Shown: positions 51,844 to 60,764 of the stretch, piece by piece
Layout: every line of letters begins with the position of its first letter
How positions within the stretch are numbered: position 1 is the first letter of the stretch
Assembly (NCBI GenBank): GCA_934489895.1
Contig: CAKSST010000002.1
Span: forward strand, 1 to 64,000
DNA: 64,000 nt
Source: an uncultured Eubacteriales bacterium
GTDB lineage: Bacteria > Bacillota > Clostridia > Oscillospirales > Acutalibacteraceae
Direction of reading: 5' to 3'
Position numbers and translations under genes: made by a program
Notes under the pieces: generated by a model
Told to the model about the DNA's origin: nothing
The model's input: only the letters and a program-made list of their open reading frames with translations
Database searches by the model: none

Positions 51844-54800
51844 ATGGAAAACACAAAATTTAAAGAGCTTTTTGCCGGACTTACCGATGACGGTATTTGT
51901 GACGGCATAGTTTTAAACTGTAATCTTGACAGGCAATCGCGTATAATTACAGCCACCGTTGCCTTTGAAGAATATGTTGATAGCTTTGTTATAAAAGCGG
52001 CCTGCGACAGTATAAAAGCGGGACTGCAATTAAACTCTGCCGAAATTATTGCAAAGTTTCCTAAAGAAAGCCTTACTTTAAAATCGGCAACTGCCCAAGC
52101 AAAGTTTTGCGCAAATGGCGAGTTTTCGCGTTTTATTGAAGGTGCACAGTTTTCCTGCGAGGCGGGTAAGTTTATAATAAAAATTTCGCCGCAGGGCAAA
52201 CAGGTTGCCGAAAAATGCAGTTTTGCGGCAACCTTAAAAAATGATATCAAACAGCTTTTTGACAGAGATGTTGAAATAATAATTGAGGATAACGGCGAGC
52301 AGACGGCATATACAGCCCCTATGGAATATGTGCAAAGAGCTCCCGTTCAGAAAAAAACCGTCAAAAAGACGGTGGATTTAACAAAGCCGCCGTTAGACGG
52401 CTTGCCGGTGTATCTTGACAGCGCAAAAATAGTTTTTGGCAAAAAATGCTCCTCAAAAAACATTGTCAAAATGATAGATGTAACGCCTGAGTTTTCTGCC
52501 GTTGAGGTATGGGGTAAAATATTCTCAATGGAAACTATGCCGACAAAGTTTGGCAACAAATCAAGGCTTAAAATTGCCTTTTCAGACGGCACAAACTCGC
52601 TTATAGGCAAAGCGCTTTTAGAACAGTCAGAGCTTAAAGGTATAGCCGGTTTGAGCGAGGGCGCAAATGTTCTTGTGAACGGCGATTATTTTTATGATTC
52701 CTGGGAGCGCGACTATATTGTAAATATTAAAGGCATTGCCACATTAGACGAGTACAAGCCCGCCGATAATGCTGAGCATAAGCGTGTAGAGCTTCACGCC
52801 CACACAAATATGTCGGCTAAGGACGGCACTTGCCATGCGGGTGACCTTATAAATACCGCATACCGGTGGGGTCATAAAGCCATTGCCATAACGGACCACG
52901 GTGTTGTTCAGGCATATCCCCAGACGGCTGAGGCTTTAAGTAAAATTCGCAAAGGCGGCGGTGACTTTAAGGTTATATACGGCGTTGAGGGCTATTTTGT
53001 AAATGACGAGCGTGACGGAAATAATATTGCAGAGCTTTATAAGCAGGGTAAGGTATACCACCAGATAATCCTTGTAAAAAATCAGGCGGGAATGAAAAAA
53101 CTTTATCAGCTTATATCCAAATCCCACCTTGAAAACTTTTATAAGCGCCCCGTTATTTTTAAAAGCGACTTAGATAAGTTCCGCGATGACCTTATTATAG
53201 GCAGCGCCTGTGAGAAAGGAGAGCTGTACAGCCATATTATTGACGGCGCCTCCGATGAAGAACTTGAAAAAATTGCAGGCTATTATGACTACCTTGAAAT
53301 TCAGCCCTTGGGCAACAATGAATTTATGGTGCGTGAGTCAAGCGTAGAAAGAATTGATAAAAAGACGGGCGCAGTTAAGCGTAACCGTTTTAAACACGTT
53401 ACAAATCTTGATGTTATAAAGGACTTTAACCGTAAGGTTGTAGCGCTTGGCGATAAACTTGAAAAACTTGTTGTTGCGACGGGTGACGTTCATTTTTTGA
53501 AAAAAGAGGACGATATTATCCGCAAAATCATTATGGCGGGACAAGGCTATGATGATTTTGACAATCAGGCGCCTCTGTATTTAAAAACCACTGACGAAAT
53601 GCTGGCGGATTTCGATTATCTGGGCGACCGCCGTTTTGAGTTTGTTGTGGAAAACCCCAACAAAATTGCCGATATGGTTGACGGCGATGTTTTGCCTGTT
53701 CCAAAGGGCAGTTATCCGCCTGTTATTGAAGGTTCTGACGAAATGCTGCGTGATATTTGCTGGAACAACGCACACAGAATTTACGGTGATGAGCTGCCTG
53801 AGGTAGTATCGAAGCGTCTGGACAGAGAACTTACGGGTATTATCGAGAACGGCTATTCCATTATGTATGTAACGGCACAAAAGCTTGTTGCCTACAGTGA
53901 GGAAAACGGTTATCTTGTTGGCTCGCGTGGCTCGGTCGGTTCTTCCTTTGCGGCAACAATGGCGGGCATATCAGAGGTCAATCCGCTGCCGCCGCATTAT
54001 GTTTGTCCCAAATGCAGAAATAATGAGTTCTTCTTAAAGGGCGAGGTCGGCTCGGGCTTTGACCTGCCGCCCAAAAACTGCCCAGTCTGCGGTACACCAT
54101 ATAACCGCGACGGACATGATATTCCCTTTGAGACCTTTTTGGGCTTTAAGGGCGACAAGGTACCTGATATTGACCTTAACTTCTCCGATGCTTTCCAGAC
54201 AAACGTGCAAAAATATACTGAGACTCTGTTCGGCAGCGAGAATGTTTTCAAGGCGGGTACGATATCTACAATAGCAGAAAAAACCGCTTTTGGCTTTGCT
54301 AAAGCGTATGCAGAGAAAAAAGGTGTTGTATTAAACAATGCCGAGCTTAACCGTCTTGCCAAAATGGTTCAGCAGGCTGAGGTTAAAACAACCACAGGAC
54401 AGCATCCCGCGGGTATGATTGTTGTGCCCCGCAACAAAACAATTTATGATTTTTGCCCCGTACAGCATCCCGCTGACGATACAGAGTCAGACATTGTTAC
54501 AACCCACTTTGATTTCCATTCTATTCACGATACAATTTTAAAACTGGATGAGCTTGGTCATGTTGTGCCCACTACCTATAAATATCTTGAAGAAAATACA
54601 GGCATACCGGTAAGTGAGGTTTCAATGTGTGACGAAAAGGTTTACAGCCTTTTCCTTTCTACCGATGCTTTGGGTGTAACCCATGAGGCAATTGATTCAA
54701 AGATAGGCACATACGCTCTGCCTGAGTTTAACACCAAGTTTACAAGAGAAATGCTTGAAGACTGCAAACCCAAAAACTTTTCAGACTTATTGCAGATTTC

Positions 54801-55614
54801 GGGACTTTCACATGGTACTGATGTGTGGCTCGGCAATGCAAAAGAGCTGATTGATAATGGCACTTGTACCATATCCGAGGTGATTGGTACGCGTGATAAT
54901 ATAATGGTGTACCTGATACATATGGGTATGGAGGAAGGCCTTGCATTTAAAATTACCGAAACTGTTCGTAAAGGTCTTGTTGCAAAGGGCAAGGTTTCTG
55001 AAGAAGACTGGAACGGTATGTGCGGCCAGATGCGCGCTGTAGGCGTGCCTGAATGGTATATTGAAAGCTGCGGCAAAATCAAGTATATGTTTCCCAAGGC
55101 TCACGCTGCTGCTTATGTTATATCGGCGCTTCGTCTTGCCTGGTATAAGGTATATAAGCCTATTGAGTTTTATTGCGCATACTTTACCGCCCGCCCCGAA
55201 GATATTGATGTGGTTAATATCATTAAGGGTAAAGAGGCTGTAAAGCAGGTACTGCGTGAAACCAAGTCAAAGGGCAGGGAGGCCTCTAAAAAAGAGCTTG
55301 ATATTTATAATAACCTGCTTATATTCAATGAAATGATGGAGCGCGGTCTTGAAATATTGCCTATAAGCGTCGGCAGATCACACGCGACCAAATTTTTGGT
55401 TGAGGACGGCAAAATGCGTTTGCCCTTTGTTGCAATGGGCGGCGTAGGCGAAAAGGCTGCAATTGCAATTTACGAAACAGCCCAAAAAGGCGACTTTGTT
55501 TCTAAAATTGATTTCCAGATCGAGTCGGGCGTTTCCAAGACTGTAATACAGAATTTAAGCGATATAGGCGCTTTCGGAGATCTGCCCGAAACAGGACAGC
55601 TGTCATTTTTTTAA
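51844..55614 (+). CDS. polC: PolC-type DNA polymerase III alpha subunit lacking the exonuclease domain
   Basis: Replicative DNA polymerase of Firmicutes. Order: N-terminal domain (1-150), OB fold (about 195-300), PHP domain starting VELHAHTNMSAKDG at 315 (HxH 318/320, TDHG 351, YGVEGY 380, SACEKGE 454, TGDVHF later), then the polymerase with a zinc finger (CPKC...CPVC) and catalytic Asp775/Asp777 in PDIDLNFSD. The 1256-residue length is about 180 short of Bacillus PolC: the DEDD exonuclease normally inserted in the PHP domain after YGVEGYFVND (about residue 387) is missing and is replaced by about 18 residues. Metal ligands of the PHP appear intact. Confidence 0.95.
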   Translation: MENTKFKELFAGLTDDGICDGIVLNCNLDRQSRIITATVAFEEYVDSFVIKAACDSIKAGLQLNSAEIIAKFPKESLTLKSATAQAKFCANGEFSRFIEGAQFSCEAGKFIIKISPQGKQVAEKCSFAATLKNDIKQLFDRDVEIIIEDNGEQTAYTAPMEYVQRAPVQKKTVKKTVDLTKPPLDGLPVYLDSAKIVFGKKCSSKNIVKMIDVTPEFSAVEVWGKIFSMETMPTKFGNKSRLKIAFSDGTNSLIGKALLEQSELKGIAGLSEGANVLVNGDYFYDSWERDYIVNIKGIATLDEYKPADNAEHKRVELHAHTNMSAKDGTCHAGDLINTAYRWGHKAIAITDHGVVQAYPQTAEALSKIRKGGGDFKVIYGVEGYFVNDERDGNNIAELYKQGKVYHQIILVKNQAGMKKLYQLISKSHLENFYKRPVIFKSDLDKFRDDLIIGSACEKGELYSHIIDGASDEELEKIAGYYDYLEIQPLGNNEFMVRESSVERIDKKTGAVKRNRFKHVTNLDVIKDFNRKVVALGDKLEKLVVATGDVHFLKKEDDIIRKIIMAGQGYDDFDNQAPLYLKTTDEMLADFDYLGDRRFEFVVENPNKIADMVDGDVLPVPKGSYPPVIEGSDEMLRDICWNNAHRIYGDELPEVVSKRLDRELTGIIENGYSIMYVTAQKLVAYSEENGYLVGSRGSVGSSFAATMAGISEVNPLPPHYVCPKCRNNEFFLKGEVGSGFDLPPKNCPVCGTPYNRDGHDIPFETFLGFKGDKVPDIDLNFSDAFQTNVQKYTETLFGSENVFKAGTISTIAEKTAFGFAKAYAEKKGVVLNNAELNRLAKMVQQAEVKTTTGQHPAGMIVVPRNKTIYDFCPVQHPADDTESDIVTTHFDFHSIHDTILKLDELGHVVPTTYKYLEENTGIPVSEVSMCDEKVYSLFLSTDALGVTHEAIDSKIGTYALPEFNTKFTREMLEDCKPKNFSDLLQISGLSHGTDVWLGNAKELIDNGTCTISEVIGTRDNIMVYLIHMGMEEGLAFKITETVRKGLVAKGKVSEEDWNGMCGQMRAVGVPEWYIESCGKIKYMFPKAHAAAYVISALRLAWYKVYKPIEFYCAYFTARPEDIDVVNIIKGKEAVKQVLRETKSKGREASKKELDIYNNLLIFNEMMERGLEILPISVGRSHATKFLVEDGKMRLPFVAMGGVGEKAAIAIYETAQKGDFVSKIDFQIESGVSKTVIQNLSDIGAFGDLPETGQLSFF

Positions 55615-55644
55615 AAAAGAGAGGTTTTGCAACCTCTCTTTTTT
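55613..55644 (+). terminator. Terminator of the pyrH-to-polC operon
   Basis: AAAAAAGAGAGGTT / AACCTCTCTTTTTT stem with TTGC loop, starting at the polC stop. Confidence 0.93.
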
Positions 55645-55648
55645 AAAT

Positions 55649-55681
55649 GCAGAATGCAGAGTGCAGAATTTTGGTGCAGCT
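55649..55681. repeat. Short TGCAGA direct repeats
   Basis: TGCAGAA-TGCAGAG-TGCAGAA followed by TTTTGGTGCAGC: three or four short direct repeats in the gap behind polC. Non-coding. Possibly the scar or end of a small element; no larger structure is seen. Confidence 0.5.
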
Positions 55682-55712
55682 GCGCCGCCGACCGTATAAA
55701 TTGTTGTTTATA

Positions 55713-55739
55713 GGTGAGGATAGCATCCTCACCCTTTTT
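55713..55739 (+). terminator. Second hairpin terminator behind polC
   Basis: GGTGAGGAT / ATCCTCACC stem with AGC loop and CTTTTTG, 70 bases after the first terminator, insulating the downstream promoter. Confidence 0.8.
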
Positions 55740-55777
55740 GTTAATAAAAAATTTGCAAATATTTTTATATAAAATTA

Positions 55778-55806
55778 TTGACAAATTATATATACAGGTG
55801 TAAAAT
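55778..55806 (+). promoter_or_regulatory. Promoter of the RHH-clpB operon
   Basis: TTGACA (55778-55783), 17-bp spacer, TAAAAT (55801-55806). The expected transcript start, near 55813, falls at the ribosome site AAGGTGAT (55813-55820), so the mRNA would have only about 12 bases before the first plausible codon. Confidence 0.78.
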
Positions 55807-55824
55807 TTTCTCAAGGTGATAAAT

Positions 55825-56460
55825 ATAAAAAAAGTATTATACAGTATGATGCTTGACGAGGACGTAATAAATCGGATAGATATCCTTGCACATAAGGCGG
55901 GAACAAATCGTTCTGCAATGGTCAACCGTATATTAGCAGAGCACGTTGATCTTGTAACGCCTGAGAGCAGGGTCAATGATATATTTAATTCTATTGTACA
56001 GCTGCTTGACGCGCAGTGTGAGCTGGTGCCGAATATTGCACAAAACGCAATGACTATGTCGCTCAAAAGCTCGTTGCAGTACCGCTATAGACCTACATTA
56101 AAGTATGAGGTGGAGATTTACCGCGCAAGCGAGGAGCTGTTGGGACAGCTTACGGTCAAGCTGCGCACACAGTCGGCGGTGCTTATTTCACAGCTGGCGG
56201 AATTTTTTGCCGCGTGGAAGGCGGTAGAGGAGCGTTATCTCGGCAGACACATAAAATGTGCGATGAATGATTTAAAGTTTGTGCGGGCATTGTCGGCACC
56301 TGACCGTTCCTGCACATCGCATGAGCTTGCAAGTGTAATACACAGCTATGTAACAATGCTGGACAGCGCAATTAAAAAATATCTTGCAGATAATTTAAAT
56401 GCGTCAGAGCTTCAGCGTATGTATACGTCCTGGCTTGCAAATACTGATATAAGGCTGTAA
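55825..56460 (+). CDS. Ribbon-helix-helix DNA-binding protein
   Basis: A 211-residue protein with an N-terminal ribbon-helix-helix (CopG/MetJ-type) domain: KVLYSMMLDEDVINRIDILAHKAGTNRSAMVNRILAEHV (seen in parts, residues 4-42). The rest is helical with no recognised motif. The start is unusual: AAGGTGAT is spaced for ATA at 55825, which would give the family-like beginning MKKVLYSMML; GTG 55816 and ATG 55846 are alternatives. It lies 15 bases before clpB, so it may be an autoregulator of this operon. Confidence 0.8.
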   Translation: MKKVLYSMMLDEDVINRIDILAHKAGTNRSAMVNRILAEHVDLVTPESRVNDIFNSIVQLLDAQCELVPNIAQNAMTMSLKSSLQYRYRPTLKYEVEIYRASEELLGQLTVKLRTQSAVLISQLAEFFAAWKAVEERYLGRHIKCAMNDLKFVRALSAPDRSCTSHELASVIHSYVTMLDSAIKKYLADNLNASELQRMYTSWLANTDIRL

Positions 56461-56475
56461 AGGAGAAAAGGCTTT

Positions 56476-59061
56476 ATGAATATTGAAAACTTCACACAAA
56501 AAACAATGCAGATGCTGCAAGCGGCAGAAAGTCTTGCGGCGGACAAAGAAAACCAATTTATAAATCCCGAACATTTGCTGTATGCGCTTATTGACCAGCA
56601 AGACGGACTTGTTGGCTCGCTGCTTTCGAAGGCGGGTGCGGATTGCGGCACCATACTCTCCGAGCTTGACGGTATTATATCCGCCTTTCCCAAGGTCAGC
56701 GGCAATGTAAGACGTTCGCTTTCGCCTGAGTCTGACAAGGTGTTGCGTGCGGCAACCAAAAACGCCGAAAAATCCGGCGACAGTTATTTGTCGGTTGAGC
56801 ATATTATGTTGGGTATCTTTGAAGCACCCACTGCGGCAATAAAACGTATTTTTGATAATCACGGGATATCCAAAAAAGTGTTTACAGAGCAGCTGCAAAA
56901 GGTTAAAACTGCGCCTGTTAACAGCGATAACCCCGAAAGCACATATGATGCGCTTTCAAAATACGGCAGCGACTTGGTTGAGCGTGCCCGCTCAAAAAAG
57001 CTTGACCCCGTTATAGGCAGGGATGCGGAGATCAGAAACGTTATACGTATACTTTCACGCAAAACAAAGAATAACCCCGTGCTTATAGGTGAGCCCGGTG
57101 TGGGTAAAACCGCAATAGCAGAGGGTCTTGCGCAGAGAATAGTGCGTGGTGACGTGCCCGACGGACTTCGTGACCGTAAGGTGTTCTCGCTTGATATGGG
57201 TGCGCTTATTGCAGGCGCAAAATACCGCGGAGAGTTTGAAGAGCGTCTTAAAGCTGTGCTTGAAGAAATTAAAAAATCCAACGGAGAAATAATACTTTTT
57301 ATTGACGAGCTGCATAATATTGTCGGCGCGGGCAGAACCGACGGCAGTATGGATGCGGGCAATTTGCTGAAACCCATGCTTGCAAGGGGAGAACTGCACT
57401 GTATTGGCGCTACCACATTGGACGAGTACCGCAAATATATTGAAAAGGATGCGGCGCTTGAACGCAGATTTCAGCCTGTAATGGTAAAAGAGCCTGATGT
57501 TGAGGATACCATTTCGATTCTGCGCGGTCTTAAAGAGCGTTATGAGGTTTTCCATTCGGTACGCATACACGATTCTGCACTTGTGACGGCTGCTGTTTTG
57601 TCAGACAGATATATTACTGATCGCTTTTTGCCCGATAAGGCTATTGACCTTGTGGACGAAGCCTGTGCGCTTATACGCACCGAGATGGACTCAATGCCCG
57701 CTGAGCTTGATGATATGCGCCGCCGCATAATGCAGCTTGAAATTGAGGAGACGGCACTTAAAAAGGAAACCGATCTTTTATCGGTTGACCGTCACGCAAA
57801 AATAAGCGAGGAGCTTGCAAACCTCAAGGACGAATTTAATGAGAAAAAATCTCTCTGGGAAAATGAAAAAAAACAGGCCGACGAGGTTGGCAGAATAAAA
57901 CAGGAAATTGAGAGGGTTAACGGCGAAATTGAAACTGCACAGCTTTCCTATGACTATGAAAAGGCGGCGCGCTTGCGATATTCCGACTTACCCAATCTGC
58001 AAAAACAGTTAGAGCAAGCGCAGCAGCGCAGTAAAAATGCAAGCTGCTCTGTGATGGTGCGCGATACTGTTACAGATGAAGAAATTGCCGGTATTGTTGC
58101 GAAGTGGACGGGTATTCCCGTTGCAAAGCTTGTTGAGAGCGAGCGGGAAAAGCTGTTAAAGCTTGATGAGGAAATACACAAAAGAGTCATAGGACAAAAT
58201 GAGGCTGTCAGCCGAGTTGCTGACGCAATATTGCGTTCGCGCGCGGGTATTGCCGACCCAGATAAGCCGATAGGAAGCTTTCTGTTCTTAGGTCCCACGG
58301 GTGTTGGTAAAACTGAGCTTGCCAAAGCGCTTGCAGAGTGCTTGTTTGATGATGAGCGCAATATGGTGCGCATTGATATGAGCGAATATATGGAAAAATT
58401 TTCTGTTTCCCGCCTTATAGGCGCGCCTCCCGGATATGTGGGCTATGACGAGGGCGGTCAGCTTACTGAGGCTGTGCGCAGAAAGCCCTACTCAGTAATA
58501 CTTTTTGACGAGATTGAAAAAGCGCACCCCGACGTTTTCAATATAATGCTGCAGTTGCTTGACGACGGAAGGGTTACCGATTCACAGGGTAGGGTAGTGG
58601 ATTTTAAAAATACGGTTGTAATCCTTACATCTAATATAGGAAGTTCTTATCTGCTTGACGGTATTACGCCTGACGGTGAGATTGAGCAAAAAGCGCAGGA
58701 TGCGGTTAATGAAGAGCTGCGCCGCAGCTTCCGTCCCGAATTTTTAAACCGTCTTGATGAAATCATATGTTTCCGGCCCTTAAACAAGCAGGACCTTACC
58801 CTTATAGTTGATAAGCTTGTAACATCGCTTTATGAAAGACTTAAGGATAAAACCCTGTCGCTTGAAATAACCGATGCCGCAAAAGAGTATATTATAAACA
58901 GAGGCTTTGATGCGGTTTACGGAGCGCGTCCGCTTAAACGCTTTATACAAAGTAATGTTGAAACTTTAATTGCTCGTACGGTGTTAAAAAATAACCCGCC
59001 TGCAAACTCAAAACTTACAGTAGAGCTTGAAAACGGCGCGTTGATTTGCAAAATATCATAA
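56476..59061 (+). CDS. clpB: ClpB disaggregase
   Basis: Hexameric AAA+ chaperone that threads aggregated proteins with DnaK. The 861-residue protein has the Clp N-domain, AAA1 with GEPGVGKT and Walker [11 protein letters not shown], the ClpB-specific coiled-coil middle domain (about residues 400-525), and AAA2 with GPTGVGKT and [20 protein letters not shown] precedes ATG. No CIRCE element is seen; instead the gene is preceded by a RHH gene and its promoter. Confidence 0.96.
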   Translation: MNIENFTQKTMQMLQAAESLAADKENQFINPEHLLYALIDQQDGLVGSLLSKAGADCGTILSELDGIISAFPKVSGNVRRSLSPESDKVLRAATKNAEKSGDSYLSVEHIMLGIFEAPTAAIKRIFDNHGISKKVFTEQLQKVKTAPVNSDNPESTYDALSKYGSDLVERARSKKLDPVIGRDAEIRNVIRILSRKTKNNPVLIGEPGVGKTAIAEGLAQRIVRGDVPDGLRDRKVFSLDMGALIAGAKYRGEFEERLKAVLEEIKKSNGEIILFIDELHNIVGAGRTDGSMDAGNLLKPMLARGELHCIGATTLDEYRKYIEKDAALERRFQPVMVKEPDVEDTISILRGLKERYEVFHSVRIHDSALVTAAVLSDRYITDRFLPDKAIDLVDEACALIRTEMDSMPAELDDMRRRIMQLEIEETALKKETDLLSVDRHAKISEELANLKDEFNEKKSLWENEKKQADEVGRIKQEIERVNGEIETAQLSYDYEKAARLRYSDLPNLQKQLEQAQQRSKNASCSVMVRDTVTDEEIAGIVAKWTGIPVAKLVESEREKLLKLDEEIHKRVIGQNEAVSRVADAILRSRAGIADPDKPIGSFLFLGPTGVGKTELAKALAECLFDDERNMVRIDMSEYMEKFSVSRLIGAPPGYVGYDEGGQLTEAVRRKPYSVILFDEIEKAHPDVFNIMLQLLDDGRVTDSQGRVVDFKNTVVILTSNIGSSYLLDGITPDGEIEQKAQDAVNEELRRSFRPEFLNRLDEIICFRPLNKQDLTLIVDKLVTSLYERLKDKTLSLEITDAAKEYIINRGFDAVYGARPLKRFIQSNVETLIARTVLKNNPPANSKLTVELENGALICKIS

Positions 59062-59069
59062 TTTTTACG

Positions 59070-59105
59070 GTCTTACCGCATTTTTTGTGCGGTAAGACTC
59101 TTTTT
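59070..59105 (+). terminator. Terminator of clpB
   Basis: GTCTTACCGCA / TGCGGTAAGAC stem with TTTTTTG loop followed by TCTTTTT. Confidence 0.92.
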
Positions 59106-59116
59106 ATATACAAAAG

Positions 59117-59292
59117 GTTACAAAATGTAATTCTGTAAATTGAATATAATTGATATAATTACTAATAAATGTTAATACAAATTGTGATAAATATACAAAA
59201 AAGTTTTAAAATTTAATTAAAAGGTTGCAATTTTGTAACTTTTGGTTATAATGGTAAATGTAATTTGTTTTATTTTTGTAACCAATTGTACA
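59117..59292 (+). promoter_or_regulatory. Promoter region with repeated TGTAA hexamers
   Basis: A TTGCAA-16-TATAAT promoter (59225-59230, 59247-59252) lies among several TGTAAY-type hexamers: TGTAAT 59126, TGTAAA 59134, TGTAAC 59234, TGTAAT 59259, TGTAAC 59277, TGTACA 59287, and GTTACA 59117 on the other strand. The WalR regulator of wall hydrolases binds paired TGTAAY sites, but the spacings here (8, 10) differ from its usual 11, so the link is tentative. Confidence 0.45.
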
Positions 59293-59327
59293 CAACGGCG
59301 ATATCAAAAAATCAAAGGATTGATATT

Positions 59328-60632
59328 TTGAATAAGTTTTTTAAAAGCGTAACCCGCATTTCAAAGCTTGCTGCTTCAAAATGCAAGGATTACTTACAAA
59401 AGACAATTAAATATATAAAGATGGCTTTTGACAATCTTATAAAATGCGCAAAAAATCTTATAGCTTCTAATTTTAACATTAAGCTGGCAGCTGTTGCCGC
59501 AAGTGTTTGTTTGGTTGCAGCAGGCACAATTACCGCTTACGGTCTTTCAATATCCTACGGCGTTTCCTATAACGGTGATATAATTGCCTATGTTGATGAA
59601 AAGACAGTTGTTGATGAGGCTGTTAAAATTGTTGCCGACACTCTGCAGAGTGAGCATACCTTTGAGTATATTACAGAGGTTAACTGTGTACCCACTGTAA
59701 GCGGTTCTTCAAAAACAGTTGATGCAAACGCAGTTGCACAGGCTTTACTCGATTCTACTGATGAGGTAATTAAATGCGGCCGTCTTGTAGTTAACGGCAG
59801 TACGTATGCGTGTGCAAGCAGTACCGAGTTAATAAAAAATGCCTTTGATGCAAGACTCGATTCTTTTAAAACAGGTAATGCTGATGAAACGGTTGAATAT
59901 CTTGACACTTTTCAAATTATTGAGGGCTATTGCCTTAAAAGTGAAGCTGTAGCTGATGAAGGCGTCGCCGCAGTTGCCGCAGATTTTTCTGTAAAGACAA
60001 CATATACCGTAACATATTCAGAAGAAATTGCATATGAAACCGTTACCAAAAAGACATCAGCGCGTGATACTAACTATAAGCGCGTTACAACATCGGGCGT
60101 AAAAGGCGAAAAGAGTATTACGGCACAGCTTGTGACTGTAAACGGTGTTGAACAGTCAAGAGAGGTTCTTTCTGAAACTGTTGTTAAGGAGCCCGTAAAT
60201 CAGGTTGTTGTTCAGGGAACTGCTGCAGTTAAAGCAACCGTTCAGAAAAGTTCAAAATCAGGCTCGTTTATATGGCCCTTGGCTAAGGCTGAAAAACAGT
60301 ATATAAGCTCATATTACGGTGACGACAGAAACCATAAGGGTTGGGACATTTGCTCGCCCAAGGGAACAGCAATATATGCTTCTGCATCAGGTACTGTAAT
60401 AACAGCGGGACGGAGCTCATCTGGCTACGGCTTGTATATAATTCTTGACCATGGCAACGGTTATACAACCCTTTATTCACATTGCAGTGAGTTGTACGTT
60501 AAGGCTGGCGATAAGGTAAACGCAGGCGAAACCATTGCCTCAGTTGGTATGACAGGCAGAGCAACAGGAAACCACCTTCATTTTGAAATAAGAATAAACG
60601 GTGTTGCGCAAAACCCCAACAGATATTTTTAA
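59328..60632 (+). CDS. Membrane-anchored M23 peptidase with G5-like domain
   Basis: A 434-residue peptidoglycan endopeptidase. One membrane helix (about residues 47-67), a stalk region with two repeats of the kind seen in YabE/RpfB proteins, a G5-like domain (about 215-290, containing KRVTTSGVKGEKSITAQLVTVNG), and a C-terminal M23 domain with HKGWDI (zinc His/Asp) and NHLHFEI (HxH). TTG 59328 has AAAGGA 8 bases upstream. Likely cuts wall crosslinks outside the membrane. Confidence 0.9.
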   Translation: MNKFFKSVTRISKLAASKCKDYLQKTIKYIKMAFDNLIKCAKNLIASNFNIKLAAVAASVCLVAAGTITAYGLSISYGVSYNGDIIAYVDEKTVVDEAVKIVADTLQSEHTFEYITEVNCVPTVSGSSKTVDANAVAQALLDSTDEVIKCGRLVVNGSTYACASSTELIKNAFDARLDSFKTGNADETVEYLDTFQIIEGYCLKSEAVADEGVAAVAADFSVKTTYTVTYSEEIAYETVTKKTSARDTNYKRVTTSGVKGEKSITAQLVTVNGVEQSREVLSETVVKEPVNQVVVQGTAAVKATVQKSSKSGSFIWPLAKAEKQYISSYYGDDRNHKGWDICSPKGTAIYASASGTVITAGRSSSGYGLYIILDHGNGYTTLYSHCSELYVKAGDKVNAGETIASVGMTGRATGNHLHFEIRINGVAQNPNRYF

Positions 60633-60648
60633 TAAATAAAAATCATCG

Positions 60649-60678
60649 GTCCGACAGGATTTTCCTGTCGGACTTTTT
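60649..60678 (+). terminator. Terminator of the M23 peptidase gene
   Basis: GTCCGACAGG / CCTGTCGGAC stem with ATTTT loop and TTTTT. Confidence 0.93.
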
Positions 60679-60689
60679 ATTTATAACTC

Positions 60690-60718
60690 TTGATAATAAT
60701 TATAATATATTGTATAAT
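60690..60718 (+). promoter_or_regulatory. Promoter of miaB-ylbF-mutS
   Basis: TTGATA (60690-60695), 17-bp spacer, TATAAT (60713-60718). Confidence 0.8.
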
Positions 60719-60764
60719 TAATTGATTATCGTAGGCATATTATACCCAAAGGAGCTGTAACACC

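Noticed and set aside
55649..55681. A CRISPR-like or iteron origin from the TGCAGA repeats
   Set aside because: Only three to four short units in 33 bp with no spacers and no DnaA boxes or replication gene close by.
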